DNA of 64,000 bases from G963422565 sp963422565 (GCA_963422565.1 OY730228.1:3162001-3226000), one strand, 5' to 3'. Counted from the first letter of the stretch, positions 54,801-61,780 are shown. Translations and numbers: made by a program. Notes: generated from the sequence alone by a model not told the origin.

Positions 54801-57800
54801 CGAGACGGTGACGGTCTCGGGGACGGCGAGCAACCGCGCCACGGTCACCAGCGCGACCCTGGCGCTGACCGACGACGACGCGACGCCGGGGGGGATCGTC
54901 CTCACCCTGGACAAGAGCAGCATCGCCGAGGGGGGCGGCGAGACCGAGGTGACGGTGACGGCGGCGGTGAGCGGCTCGATCACCTATGCCGAGACGGTGA
55001 CGGTGACGGTCGCGGTGGCGGGGTCGGGGACGGACGGGGCGGTGGACTTCGGAGCGGTCACGGGCTTCGACATCGTCATCCCGGCCGGCAGCGCCAGCGC
55101 GACGGGGAAGTTCAAGATCACGCCGACCGCCGACAGCATCGACGAGAGCGACGAGACGGTGACGGTCTCGGGGACGGCGAGCAACCGCGCCACGGTCACC
55201 AGCGCGACCCTGGCGCTGACCGACGACGACACTGCCGGGGTGCGGGTGACCGAGAGCGCCGGCGGCACCGCGACCACGGAGGGGGGTGGCACGGACACGT
55301 TCACGGTGGTGCTGACCAGCGCGCCGACCCATGACGTAAGCATCGCGGTGGCGAGTTCGGACACCGGCGAGGGGGTGGTGGACAAGGCCTCGCTGACCTT
55401 CACGTCGGGCAACTGGAACCAGGCGCAGACGGTGACGGTGACCGGGGTGGACGACGCCGTGAGCGACGGCGCCCAGGACTACACCGTAGAGCTGGCGGCG
55501 GCGGTGAGCACCGACGCCCGCTACAGCGGGATGGACCCCGACGATGTGTCCGTCACCAATGCCGACGACGACACTGCCGGGGTGCGGGTATCGACGGGCG
55601 CGGTGACGGTGACGGAGGCGAGCGGGGCCGGGCGCGCGGCGCGCTACACGGTGTTGCTGACCAGCGCGCCGACGGGTGGCAACGTGACGGTGACGCCGGC
55701 GAGCGGGGATGCGGGCGTGGCCACGGTGTCGGGGGCGCTGACCTTCACGGCATCGAACTGGAGCACGGCGCAGACGGTGACGGTGACCGGGGTGGACGAC
55801 GCCGTCGACAGCAGCGCCGACCGCACCACCACGATCACCCATGCGGCGGCGGGGGGCGGTTACGACTCGGTGTCCGTGGACAGCGTGACGGTGACGCTGA
55901 CCGACGACGACACTGCCGGGGTGCGGGTGACCGAGAGCGCCGGCGGCACCGCGACCACGGAGGGGGGTGGCACGGACACGTTCACGGTGGTGCTGACCAG
56001 CGCGCCGACCCATGACGTAAGCATCGCGGTGGCGAGTTCGGACACCGGCGAGGGGGTGGTGGACAAGGCCTCGCTGACCTTCACGTCGGGCAACTGGAAC
56101 CAGGCGCAGACGGTGACGGTGACCGGGGTGGACGACGCCGTGAGCGACGGCGCCCAGGACTACACCGTAGAGCTGGCGGCGGCGGTGAGCACCGACGCCC
56201 GCTACAGCGGGATGGACCCCGACGATGTGTCCGTCACCAATGCCGACGACGACACTGCCGGGGTGCGGGTATCGACGGGCGCGGTGACGGTGACGGAGGC
56301 GAGCGGGGCCGGGCGCGCGGCGCGCTACACGGTGTTGCTGACCAGCGCGCCGACGGGTGGCAACGTGACGGTGACGCCGGCGAGCGGGGATGCGGGCGTG
56401 GCCACGGTGTCGGGGGCGCTGACCTTCACGGCATCGAACTGGAGCACGGCGCAGACGGTGACGGTGACCGGGGTGGACGACGCCGTCGACAGCAGCGCCG
56501 ACCGCACCACCACGATCACCCATGCGGCGGCGGGGGGCGGTTACGACTCGGTGTCCGTGGACAGCGTGACGGTGACGCTGACCGACGACGACACTGCCGG
56601 GGTGCGGGTGACCGAGAGCGCCGGCGGCACCGCGACCACGGAGGGGGGTGGCACGGACACGTTCACGGTGGTGCTGACCAGCGCGCCGACCCATGACGTA
56701 AGCATCGCGGTGGCGAGTTCGGACACCGGCGAGGGGGTGGTGGACAAGGCCTCGCTGACCTTCACGTCGGGCAACTGGAACCAGGCGCAGACGGTGACGG
56801 TGACCGGGGTGGACGACGCCGTGAGCGACGGCGCCCAGGACTACACCGTAGAGCTGGCGGCGGCGGTGAGCACCGACGCCCGCTACAGCGGGATGGACCC
56901 CGACGATGTGTCCGTCACCAATGCCGACGACGACACTGCCGGGGTGCGGGTATCGACGGGCGCGGTGACGGTGACGGAGGCGAGCGGGGCCGGGCGCGCG
57001 GCGCGCTACACGGTGTTGCTGACCAGCGCGCCGACGGGTGGCAACGTGACGGTGACGCCGGCGAGCGGGGATGCGGGCGTGGCCACGGTGTCGGGGGCGC
57101 TGACCTTCACGGCATCGAACTGGAGCACGGCGCAGACGGTGACGGCGACCGGGGTGGACGACGCCGTCGACAGCAGCGCCGACCGCACCACCACGATCAC
57201 CCATGCGGCGGCGGGGGGCGGTTACGACTCGGTGTCCGTGGACAGCGTGACGGTGACGCTGACCGACGACGACACTGCCGGGGTGAGGATCTCGCCGACG
57301 GAGGTGGTGGTGGACGAAAACGGCGGCACGGATTACTGGACGGCGGTTCTGGACACGCAGCCGACGGCCGCCGTGACCGTCATTCCGACCAGCAGGGACG
57401 CGAGTCTGGTGGCGGTATCTCCGGCCTCTCTGACATTCACGGCATCGAACTGGGACGACCCGCAGACGGTGACGGCGACCGGGGTGGGCAATGTCGATGC
57501 CGACCGTAGCACGACCGTCGGCCATACGGTGTCGGGCGGCGGCTATGACGGGATACCGGTCGCCGACGTGAGCGTGACGGTGCGCAACGTGAACCAGCCG
57601 CCGGTGGCGGATGCCGGGGCCGACTGGACGGTAGCTCAGGGCGCGGAGATCATGCTCGACGGCTCGGGAAGCAGCGATCCCGAAGGCGGGCCGCTGCGCT
57701 ACGCCTGGCGCCAGGTTTTTGCCGGGGCCGACACGCTGAAGGCGCCGCTGCGCGGCGCGGATACGGCCGCCCCGGTCTTCACCGCGCCCGACAGCGTGGC

Positions 57801-59868
57801 GGAGGATGTCGTCCTGACCTTCGGCCTCACGGTGACGGATGATCATGACGAGCCTTCGGAAGAGGCCATGGTGAACATGACGGTATCAAGGGCGGTCTCC
57901 GTGAAGGCGGGCGACGTGACCTTCCTGCCGCCGGTTCCGGGCAGGTTTGTCGTGCATATGCGGGAGGCGATCACCGCGAAAGTTCGACCCGACGAGGGAC
58001 AGGCACCCGCGGGCATGACGTTCTCCCTTCCCCTCGATCTGATCGACGGGAACAGGGGCAAGGACGGGATAGCAGAGGTTTCGTTCGATTTCGATCCCAC
58101 CGCTCCCCCGGCGCTGCCGGGGCACCGCAGCGGCTCGGCGGACGCCGTCGGGATTGCTCTGAACGCCGGCGCCCTGCCCGCGTTGCCGGGCGGAAAAACC
58201 GCGACGCTCTGCGTACCCGCGGCGGAGCCCGAGCGCGAAGATCTGGCGGTATACCGCTACGAGACGAGCAGTTCCCGATGGCATCCGTTGCAATCGCGTC
58301 TCGAGACGGGGCGGGGTGGTATCGACACGGTCTGCGCCGAGACCCGGACCTTCTCGCTCTTCGCGCTGTTCTACCCGATCGTCAGCGACGCGAACCGCGC
58401 CCGCGTGGCGAAGCACTGGCTGGCGCGTTTCGGGCGCACGGTGGCGAGTCAGGCTGTGGGGGTGATCGGCGCGCGCCTTGACGGCTCGCTGCCACCGGCG
58501 GGGCGCTCCCGGATGACGCTGGGCGGGCAGACCCTGGAATTCGACGCCCCGGCTTCGGCGGGCGGCGGGGCCGACGGCGAGAGTCGGGGCGCTTCCGACC
58601 ATCCCGATGCCTGTGTCGATGGCTCTCCGGCCCTCCGCCCCCTTGCGGAGCGCTGCGAGATTGAGCCGCGGGACTTCTTGACGGGAACCGCTTTCCATCT
58701 CTCGACGGCCGACGACGATGACATGACGTCCGGGCCGGAGGGCATCTGGGCCCTGTGGGGCCAGGGGGCGGCATCGGGGTTCGAGGGCGCGCCGAAGGAC
58801 GGCCCATCCCTGAAGGGCGATGTACTCTCCGGCTGGATGGGTCTCGACTATTCCGCCGGGCGCGGCACGGCGGGGTTCGCGGTTTCGTATGGCGAGGGCC
58901 AAGGCGACTTCGACCTCGGGATCGAGGACGGCCAGGGCGATGTGGCGTCGTCCCTGACGAGCCTGTATCCCTATCTGCGCTGGTCGCCGCGCGAGGATCT
59001 GAATATTTGGGGGTTGGTCGGTCTTGGCCGGGGCGATCTGCGGATCGAGGACGCCCGCGGCGGGGTCGAGACCGCGATCGGGATGCGGATGGCGGCCGTC
59101 GGCGCGCGCGCCGACCTGGCGTCGGTGGGCGATGTGGACCTGTCGGTGAAGGCCGACGCCTTCGGCGTGAGGATGGACTCGGAAGGGGTGTCGGGCCTGC
59201 CTGCCGTGGATGCGGAGGTGCGGCGTGCGCGGCTCGTGCTGGAGGGTCGGAGCGACTGGGCGCTGTCGGACGACGATCTGCTGCGGCCGAGCCTGGAGTT
59301 AGGCGCCCGCCTGGACGCGGGGGACGCGGAGAAGGGTGCGGGTATCGAGATGGGCGGCGGGCTCGCCTACGAGAATACCCGTCTCGGTCTGTCGATCGAG
59401 GCACGCGGCCGCTGGCTGGCGAAGCATCGGGCGGCGGGCTTCGAGGAATGGGGGGCGAGCCTGGGCGTATCGTTGGATCCGGGCGCCTCGGGCCTCGGGC
59501 CGTCATTCTCGCTGACCCCCGTCTGGGGTCGGGCGTCGAGCGGAATCGGCGCGCTCTGGGAGGACGACGCGCGGGTGCCGCCGGGCGGGGTCGGCGCGGA
59601 AGAGACGGCATCGACCGCGCCGAACCGGCTCGACGCCGAGATCGGCTACGGGTTCGAGGCGCCGGGCGGCCGCGGTCTGTTGAAGGTCTACGGCGGTCTC
59701 GCCTTGTCCGGCGATGAGGAACGGGAGTACAGGCTGGGCGGCGATCTCGAGATCGCGCCGGCATTCTCCCTCCGTCTCGAAGGCGAGCGCCGAACGACCG
59801 CGGGCCCAACCCAACACGGCATCTCACTGAACCTCCGCCACGAATGGGGGGCGACGAGCCGCCGGTGA
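45841..59868 (+). CDS. Giant Calx-beta/FnIII repeat autotransporter-like surface protein
   Basis: A predicted secreted protein of 4675 residues. A Sec signal peptide (about 1-31, ending SPLAHA) is followed by Calx-beta-type and fibronectin-III-like domains to residue 1140: Calx 36-145, FnIII 155-350, Calx 361-475 and 483-600, FnIII 600-800, Calx 811-920 and 924-1029, related domain 1030-1140. Then come 17 near-identical 117-residue units (1141-3129), three 227-residue double units (3130-3810), a last variant unit, a PKD-like domain (about 3916-4020, NQPPVADAGAD), two cysteine pairs (about 4120-4290), and a beta-barrel-like end (4300-4675) rich in alternating strands (ALWGQGAASGFEG, VSYGEGQGDFDLG, GISLNLRHEW). 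The Asp/Glu-rich loops (DESDE, TDDDA) suggest calcium binding. The barrel suggests type V self-secretion. Likely an adhesin or matrix protein; the ligand is unknown. No ribosome binding site is seen before the ATG, which is two codons after an in-frame stop. Confidence 0.85.
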   Translation: MPIPVRVAWQATAALGALAWLAGAFSPLAHAQAPAPPSLTLAAVPSSIGEAAGSVHEVTVTVTLSRPAAARLEVPLTIKGTATRGTDYFLSGIESIFIASGARSGSTKFSIKPERDREIEVGGETILIGTDLDGYRVRPAEIELVEDSALPRKVPASNVEVSPGWGYNIVTWGTIVANPSVTEYQVWSQSKPWNDNSDGWGDWIEAHTAPHGPVSYRWTHYRNVSPDRIYRYRLRAVNALGAGPWSDMFPQGGVQPRPEHPELRVDSGDGEAVLRWRRGPASVNGWYYRQKDSPTVYGGPWVLIPGSGAATTSHTVTGLTNGQGYYFSLRASNGPPGSSPRSGAMGRPSTPVLVVPQAKLFDVEFSRTSYTADEGGSAVTIEIALDRQAGRALTIPIDVAPGAGTAATDYTVAGLVDGALLFASGERRKTFTVRPNQDADIRDEQVNLAFGRLPGGVSPVRSKDGATVAITDDDRAVSQNVWVSLTPNTLTVTEGQPARFVVTLSTTPASDVVVNYATRGGSATAGADYTETTGTLTFTPSGARSREIVVPTLDDSETEAPHETFTLTLSEDPDHPLAASGARLGSIQASLSIHDNDNRPPAPTRGLVVASEGISPGGSIEVGWDGVSATPPVSRYMLEYQENTRSSWSDWKRLFPFVGGRSQYRYVHTDSTNPLPAGRYRYRVRAENSRGEGRWSRAFPSAGVHANGIFPVADISTISLRAVPWNRAMQLTWRTTRRTASVTGWQVRYRRASGGSWTSWDRISGSDSRTTNHTIRGLRNNIVYEFELRAINPGGVSLLQKIEAAPLLPISVEFSRREYYVEEGGQAVEIGVWLHPTADREIKIPILSTPGENTQASDYAITGLTDGALVLSAGERRKTFSFQARQDIDGNDESVVLGFGSLQTNVNIGTQSTTYVAIDDDEPGTLSVTPTDAEEGNKIRFDVTLLRPVLKETIISYSAVGGSAKEGEEYTLPFPATLRIPPNGTTGFIEISTQQDQIDEEDETLTLQFVGSTLSTVLSTAKIIDDDTAGVRVGAASNGGATTEGGGTDTFTVVLTSEPVADVTIPVRSTHPDEGVVDKDSLTFKPSDWSTAQTVTVTGVDDDMDDGTQHYRVMLRPASSRDAKYDGLDPADVRLANTDDDATPGGIVLTLDKSSIAEGGGETEVTVTAAVSGSITYAETVTVTVAVAGSGTDGAVDFGAVTGFDIVIPAGSASATGKFKITPTADSIDESDETVTVSGTASNRATVTSATLALTDDDATPGGIVLTLDKSSIAEGGGETEVTVTAAVSGSTTYAETVTVTVAVAGSGTDGAVDFGAVTGFDIVIPAGSASATGKFKITPTADSIDESDETVTVSGTASNRATVTSATLALTDDDATPGGIVLTLDKSSIAEGGGETEVTVTAAVSGSTTYAETVTVTVAVAGSGTDGAVDFGAVTGFDIVIPAGSASATGKFKITPTADSIDESDETVTVSGTASNRATVTSATLALTDDDATPGGIVLTLDKSSIAEGGGETEVTVTAAVSGSTTYAETVTVTVAVAGSGTDGAVDFGAVTGFDIVIPAGSASATGKFKITPTADSIDESDETVTVSGTASNRATVTSATLALTDDDATPGGIVLTLDKSSIAEGGGETEVTVTAAVSGSTTYAETVTVTVAVAGSGTDGAVDFGAVTGFDIVIPAGSASATGKFKITPTADSIDESDETVTVSGTASNRATVTSATLALTDDDATPGGIVLTLDKSSIAEGGGETEVTVTAAVSGSTTYAETVTVTVAVAGSGTDGAVDFGAVTGFDIVIPAGSASATGKFKITPTADSIDESDETVTVSGTASNRATVTSATLALTDDDATPGGIVLTLDKSSIAEGGGETEVTVTAAVSGSTTYAETVTVTVAVAGSGTDGAVDFGAVTGFDIVIPAGSASATGKFKITPTADSIDESDETVTVSGTASNRATVTSATLALTDDDATPGGIVLTLDKSSIAEGGGETEVTVTAAVSGSTTYAETVTVTVAVAGSGTDGAVDFGAVTGFDIVIPAGSASATGKFKITPTADSIDESDETVTVSGTASNRATVTSATLALTDDDATPGGIVLTLDKSSIAEGGGETEVTVTAAVSGSITYAETVTVTVAVAGSGTDGAVDFGAVTGFDIVIPAGSASATGKFKITPTADSIDESDETVTVSGTASNRATVTSATLALTDDDATPGGIVLTLDKSSIAEGGGETEVTVTAAVSGSTTYAETVTVTVAVAGSGTDGAVDFGAVTGFDIVIPAGSASATGKFKITPTADSIDESDETVTVSGTASNRATVTSATLALTDDDATPGGIVLTLDKSSIAEGGGETEVTVTAAVSGSTTYAETVTVTVAVAGSGTDGAVDFGAVTGFDIVIPAGSASATGKFKITPTADSIDESDETVTVSGTASNRATVTSATLALTDDDATPGGIVLTLDKSSIAEGGGETEVTVTAAVSGSTTYAETVTVTVAVAGSGTDGAVDFGAVTGFDIVIPAGSASATGKFKITPTADSIDESDETVTVSGTASNRATVTSATLALTDDDATPGGIVLTLDKSSIAEGGGETEVTVTAAVSGSTTYAETVTVTVAVAGSGTDGAVDFGAVTGFDIVIPAGSASATGKFKITPTADSIDESDETVTVSGTASNRATVTSATLALTDDDATPGGIVLTLDKSSIAEGGGETEVTVTAAVSGSTTYAETVTVTVAVAGSGTDGAVDFGAVTGFDIVIPAGSASATGKFKITPTADSIDESDETVTVSGTASNRATVTSATLALTDDDATPGGIVLTLDKSSIAEGGGETEVTVTAAVSGSTTYAETVTVTVAVAGSGTDGAVDFGAVTGFDIVIPAGSASATGKFKITPTADSIDESDETVTVSGTASNRATVTSATLALTDDDATPGGIVLTLDKSSIAEGGGETEVTVTAAVSGSTTYAETVTVTVAVAGSGTDGAVDFGAVTGFDIVIPAGSASATGKFKITPTADSIDESDETVTVSGTASNRATVTSATLALTDDDATPGGIVLTLDKSSIAEGGGETEVTVTAAVSGSITYAETVTVTVAVAGSGTDGAVDFGAVTGFDIVIPAGSASATGKFKITPTADSIDESDETVTVSGTASNRATVTSATLALTDDDTAGVRVTESAGGTATTEGGGTDTFTVVLTSAPTHDVSIAVASSDTGEGVVDKASLTFTSGNWNQAQTVTVTGVDDAVSDGAQDYTVELAAAVSTDARYSGMDPDDVSVTNADDDTAGVRVSTGAVTVTEASGAGRAARYTVLLTSAPTGGNVTVTPASGDAGVATVSGALTFTASNWSTAQTVTVTGVDDAVDSSADRTTTITHAAAGGGYDSVSVDSVTVTLTDDDTAGVRVTESAGGTATTEGGGTDTFTVVLTSAPTHDVSIAVASSDTGEGVVDKASLTFTSGNWNQAQTVTVTGVDDAVSDGAQDYTVELAAAVSTDARYSGMDPDDVSVTNADDDTAGVRVSTGAVTVTEASGAGRAARYTVLLTSAPTGGNVTVTPASGDAGVATVSGALTFTASNWSTAQTVTVTGVDDAVDSSADRTTTITHAAAGGGYDSVSVDSVTVTLTDDDTAGVRVTESAGGTATTEGGGTDTFTVVLTSAPTHDVSIAVASSDTGEGVVDKASLTFTSGNWNQAQTVTVTGVDDAVSDGAQDYTVELAAAVSTDARYSGMDPDDVSVTNADDDTAGVRVSTGAVTVTEASGAGRAARYTVLLTSAPTGGNVTVTPASGDAGVATVSGALTFTASNWSTAQTVTATGVDDAVDSSADRTTTITHAAAGGGYDSVSVDSVTVTLTDDDTAGVRISPTEVVVDENGGTDYWTAVLDTQPTAAVTVIPTSRDASLVAVSPASLTFTASNWDDPQTVTATGVGNVDADRSTTVGHTVSGGGYDGIPVADVSVTVRNVNQPPVADAGADWTVAQGAEIMLDGSGSSDPEGGPLRYAWRQVFAGADTLKAPLRGADTAAPVFTAPDSVAEDVVLTFGLTVTDDHDEPSEEAMVNMTVSRAVSVKAGDVTFLPPVPGRFVVHMREAITAKVRPDEGQAPAGMTFSLPLDLIDGNRGKDGIAEVSFDFDPTAPPALPGHRSGSADAVGIALNAGALPALPGGKTATLCVPAAEPEREDLAVYRYETSSSRWHPLQSRLETGRGGIDTVCAETRTFSLFALFYPIVSDANRARVAKHWLARFGRTVASQAVGVIGARLDGSLPPAGRSRMTLGGQTLEFDAPASAGGGADGESRGASDHPDACVDGSPALRPLAERCEIEPRDFLTGTAFHLSTADDDDMTSGPEGIWALWGQGAASGFEGAPKDGPSLKGDVLSGWMGLDYSAGRGTAGFAVSYGEGQGDFDLGIEDGQGDVASSLTSLYPYLRWSPREDLNIWGLVGLGRGDLRIEDARGGVETAIGMRMAAVGARADLASVGDVDLSVKADAFGVRMDSEGVSGLPAVDAEVRRARLVLEGRSDWALSDDDLLRPSLELGARLDAGDAEKGAGIEMGGGLAYENTRLGLSIEARGRWLAKHRAAGFEEWGASLGVSLDPGASGLGPSFSLTPVWGRASSGIGALWEDDARVPPGGVGAEETASTAPNRLDAEIGYGFEAPGGRGLLKVYGGLALSGDEEREYRLGGDLEIAPAFSLRLEGERRTTAGPTQHGISLNLRHEWGATSRR
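49261..55227 (+). repeat. 17 tandem copies of a 351-bp coding unit
   Basis: The unit of 351 bp (117 codons) repeats exactly 17 times with no insertion or deletion: 5967 bases. Copies are identical except at two positions I could detect. One is the codon before ACC TAT GCC, which is ATC (Ile) in units 1, 9 and 17 and ACC (Thr) elsewhere. The other is a silent GGG/GGC change (GCGGGGTCG versus GCGGGCTCG), with GGC in units 9 and 16 only. Such identity indicates very recent expansion or strong homogenisation. Confidence 0.97.
55228..57270 (+). repeat. Three tandem copies of a 681-bp coding unit
   Basis: Directly after the 351-bp array a 681-bp unit (227 codons) is present three times, at 55228, 55909 and 56590. 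Each unit is itself two related domains, one beginning GVRVTESAGG and one GVRVSTGAVT. The copies are almost identical; the third has a GTG to GCG change giving TVTATGVDD instead of TVTVTGVDD. A more diverged half-unit continues after 57270. Confidence 0.95.
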
Positions 59869-59899
59869 TTCCATGACTCCGTTATGGAGGAACAGCCGT

Positions 59900-59930
59900 T
59901 CCGGCTCGTCCAAGCCGCCGACGAGCCGGA
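59900..59930. terminator. Perfect hairpin after the giant gene
   Basis: TCCGGCTCGTC (59900-59910) and GACGAGCCGGA (59920-59930) form an 11-bp perfect stem with a 9-base loop, 32 bases after the stop codon and between convergent genes. It lacks a T-run on both strands but could still terminate or stabilise the 14-kb mRNA. Nothing else is evident in 59869-60070. Confidence 0.45.
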
Positions 59931-60070
59931 TGCGGCGACATCGGCCGCCTGGAGGGTCCTTGCTCAAGAGAGACGCGGCAGAGTCCGCGTCCCGGATCGG
60001 GGCTCGCGATGACCAGTCTCCGCATTCCGGCCGCGCGCCCCAGGGGGCCGGGGATGTCGGGGTCGCGCCT

Positions 60071-60811
60071 TCAGAACATCGCCATCCCGCCGTTGACGCT
60101 GACGGTCTGTCCGGTGACGTAGCCGGCCTCCGCGCTGGCCAGGAAGGCGACGCAGGCGGCTACATCCTCGGGCGTTCCGAGCCGTCCGGCGGGGATTCGC
60201 GCGGCGAGGCCGGCAACCCGGTCCTCGGAGAGCCCCCGGGTCATCGCCGTGTCGATGAACCCGGGCGCGATGCAGTTCACCGTCACCCCGCGCGCCGCCA
60301 CCTCGGCGGCGAGCGACTTGGTCATCCCGGTCAGCCCCGCCTTGGCGGCGGCGTAGTTGGCCTGTCCCGGATTGCCCGTCTGACCGACGATCGAGGTGAT
60401 CGAGACAATCCGGCCCCAGCGCGCCCGGAGCATCCCGCGCAAAACCGCCCTGGCGAGGCGGACGCCGGCGATCAGGTTGAGCGCGAGCACCCGCTCCCAG
60501 TCTTCGTCCTTGAGGCGGAGGAACAGATTGTCCCGCGCCGCGCCGGCGTTGTTGACCAGGATGTCGATGCCGCCGAGCGCCGCCTCGGCATCCCCGGCCA
60601 GCGTCTCGGCGGCGCCGCCGACGGCGAGGTCGGCGACCAGAACTTGGCAGCGCGCCCCGCCGAGCGCCGCCGCCCGCGCCTCCAACGCGTCCCGGTTGCG
60701 GCCGGCCAACGCGACCGCCGCGCCCTGCCCGTGCAGCGCCGCTGCCGCCGCGCCGCCGATGCCGCCGGAGGCGCCGGTGATCAGCGCGCGTCTTCCTTCG
60801 AGATCGAAAAT
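60071..60811 (-). CDS. fabG: 3-oxoacyl-ACP reductase FabG, apparently starting at ATT
   Basis: NADPH-dependent reductase of the fatty-acid elongation cycle, a short-chain dehydrogenase. The cofactor motif is ITGASGGIGGA (about residues 11-21), then LVNNAG, the catalytic Ser of SITSIVG, and Tyr/Lys of ANYAAAKAG, ending GYVTGQTVSVNGGMAMF. The family length of about 246 residues and the Rossmann motif require a start at 60811, where the codon is ATT (ATT TTC GAT CTC). GGAGG lies 7 bases upstream, as expected for a ribosome binding site. Between that point and the in-frame upstream TGA (the fabD stop) there is no ATG, GTG or TTG. Downstream alternatives would delete the cofactor motif. It follows fabD by 27 bases. 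Confidence 0.85.
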   Translation of the reverse strand: MFDLEGRRALITGASGGIGGAAAAALHGQGAAVALAGRNRDALEARAAALGGARCQVLVADLAVGGAAETLAGDAEAALGGIDILVNNAGAARDNLFLRLKDEDWERVLALNLIAGVRLARAVLRGMLRARWGRIVSITSIVGQTGNPGQANYAAAKAGLTGMTKSLAAEVAARGVTVNCIAPGFIDTAMTRGLSEDRVAGLAARIPAGRLGTPEDVAACVAFLASAEAGYVTGQTVSVNGGMAMF

Positions 60812-60838
60812 CTCCGTTCCTCCCCCCGATCGCCCGGC

Positions 60839-61780
60839 TCAGAGCGCCCTTATGAGCGCGTCGATATCGTCCGGCGTCTCGACCGACATCGCGGAGAGAT
60901 CGCGATCGATGCGCCTGACCAGCCCAGCGAGCACTCTGCCGGCGCCGAGCTCGACGATCCGGGTCACCCCGGCATCGCGCATCGCCAGCACTGACTCCCG
61001 CCAGCGGACGATCGCGGTGACCTGGCGGACGAGGAGGCAGCGGATCTCGTCGGGGTCGGAGACCGGTGCCGCGCTGACATTGGCGACCAGGGGCGGCCGC
61101 GGCGCGTCGAGCGCCGTCTCGGCGAGCGCCCCCCGCATCGTTTCCGCCGCGGGGGCGAGCAGCCGGCAATGGAAGGGCGCGCTCACCGGGAGACGGATCG
61201 TCCGGCGGACGCCCCGTTCGGCCGCGATCTCGACCGCCCTGTCGATCGCCGCCGCGTCGCCGGAGAGCACGATCTGGCCGGGCGCGTTGTCGTTGGCGAT
61301 GTCGCAGACCTCGGTGCCCGCCGCCGCCGCCGCGATCTCGCACGCCTGCTCCATCGACGCGCCAAGCAGCGCCGCCATCGCCCCGCTGCCCAGCGGCACC
61401 GCGTCCTGCATCGCCCGCCCGCGGGTCCTGAGCAGCCTGGCGGCGTCGGCGACCGCGAGCGCCCCCGCCGCGGCCAGCGCCGAATACTCGCCGAGAGAAT
61501 GGCCGGCGACCAGGGCGGCGCGCGAGGAGATGTCCAGCCCCGCCTCGGCCGCGAGGGTCCGCGTCACCGCGAGACTCACCGCCATCAACGCCGGCTGGGC
61601 GTTCTCGGTCAGTACCAGTTCCGCATCCGGTCCCTCGCGGATCAGCCGGGAGAGGTTCTGGCCGAGCGCGTCGTCCACCTCCTCCAGGGTCTCGCGGGCG
61701 GGGGCGAACGTGTCGCAAAGCGCCGCCGCCATGCCGACGGCCTGCGAACCCTGCCCAGGAAATACGAAAGCGACTGTCAT
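60839..61780 (-). CDS. fabD: Malonyl-CoA:ACP acyltransferase
   Basis: Loads malonyl groups from CoA onto acyl carrier protein for fatty-acid synthesis; 313 residues. It begins TVAFVFPGQGSQAVGM, has the nucleophile serine in VAGHSLGEYSALAAAGAL, the conserved Arg region LRTRGRAMQDAVPLGSGAMAAL, the catalytic His in PVSAPFHCRLL and the C-terminal ELGAGRVLAGLVRR. The ATG is at 61780. It is upstream of fabG in a two-gene minus-strand unit; acpP and fabF would be expected next in other genomes, but here the giant gene follows in convergent orientation. Confidence 0.95.
   Translation of the reverse strand: MTVAFVFPGQGSQAVGMAAALCDTFAPARETLEEVDDALGQNLSRLIREGPDAELVLTENAQPALMAVSLAVTRTLAAEAGLDISSRAALVAGHSLGEYSALAAAGALAVADAARLLRTRGRAMQDAVPLGSGAMAALLGASMEQACEIAAAAAGTEVCDIANDNAPGQIVLSGDAAAIDRAVEIAAERGVRRTIRLPVSAPFHCRLLAPAAETMRGALAETALDAPRPPLVANVSAAPVSDPDEIRCLLVRQVTAIVRWRESVLAMRDAGVTRIVELGAGRVLAGLVRRIDRDLSAMSVETPDDIDALIRAL

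Noticed and set aside
49170..54983. A ladder of 116-codon minus-strand frames with a period of 351
   Set aside because: These are shadows of the same unit in another frame; they have no ribosome binding sites and only mirror the plus-strand repeat.
49261..55227. CRISPR-like or satellite array
   Set aside because: The 351-bp period, lack of unique spacers and continuous reading frame with Calx-beta features show that it is a protein-coding domain array.
48541..57846. A 3101-codon open frame on the minus strand opposite the giant gene
   Set aside because: It is a by-product of the repeat unit being stop-free on both strands; its product is a His/Arg/Asp-rich low-complexity repeat with no family likeness, and it runs antisense to a well-formed domain protein.
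45841..59868. Type I secreted RTX-type adhesin
   Set aside because: An N-terminal signal peptide and a C-terminal barrel-like domain are present, no GGxGxDxxx nonapeptide array was seen, and no ABC/MFP secretion genes are nearby.
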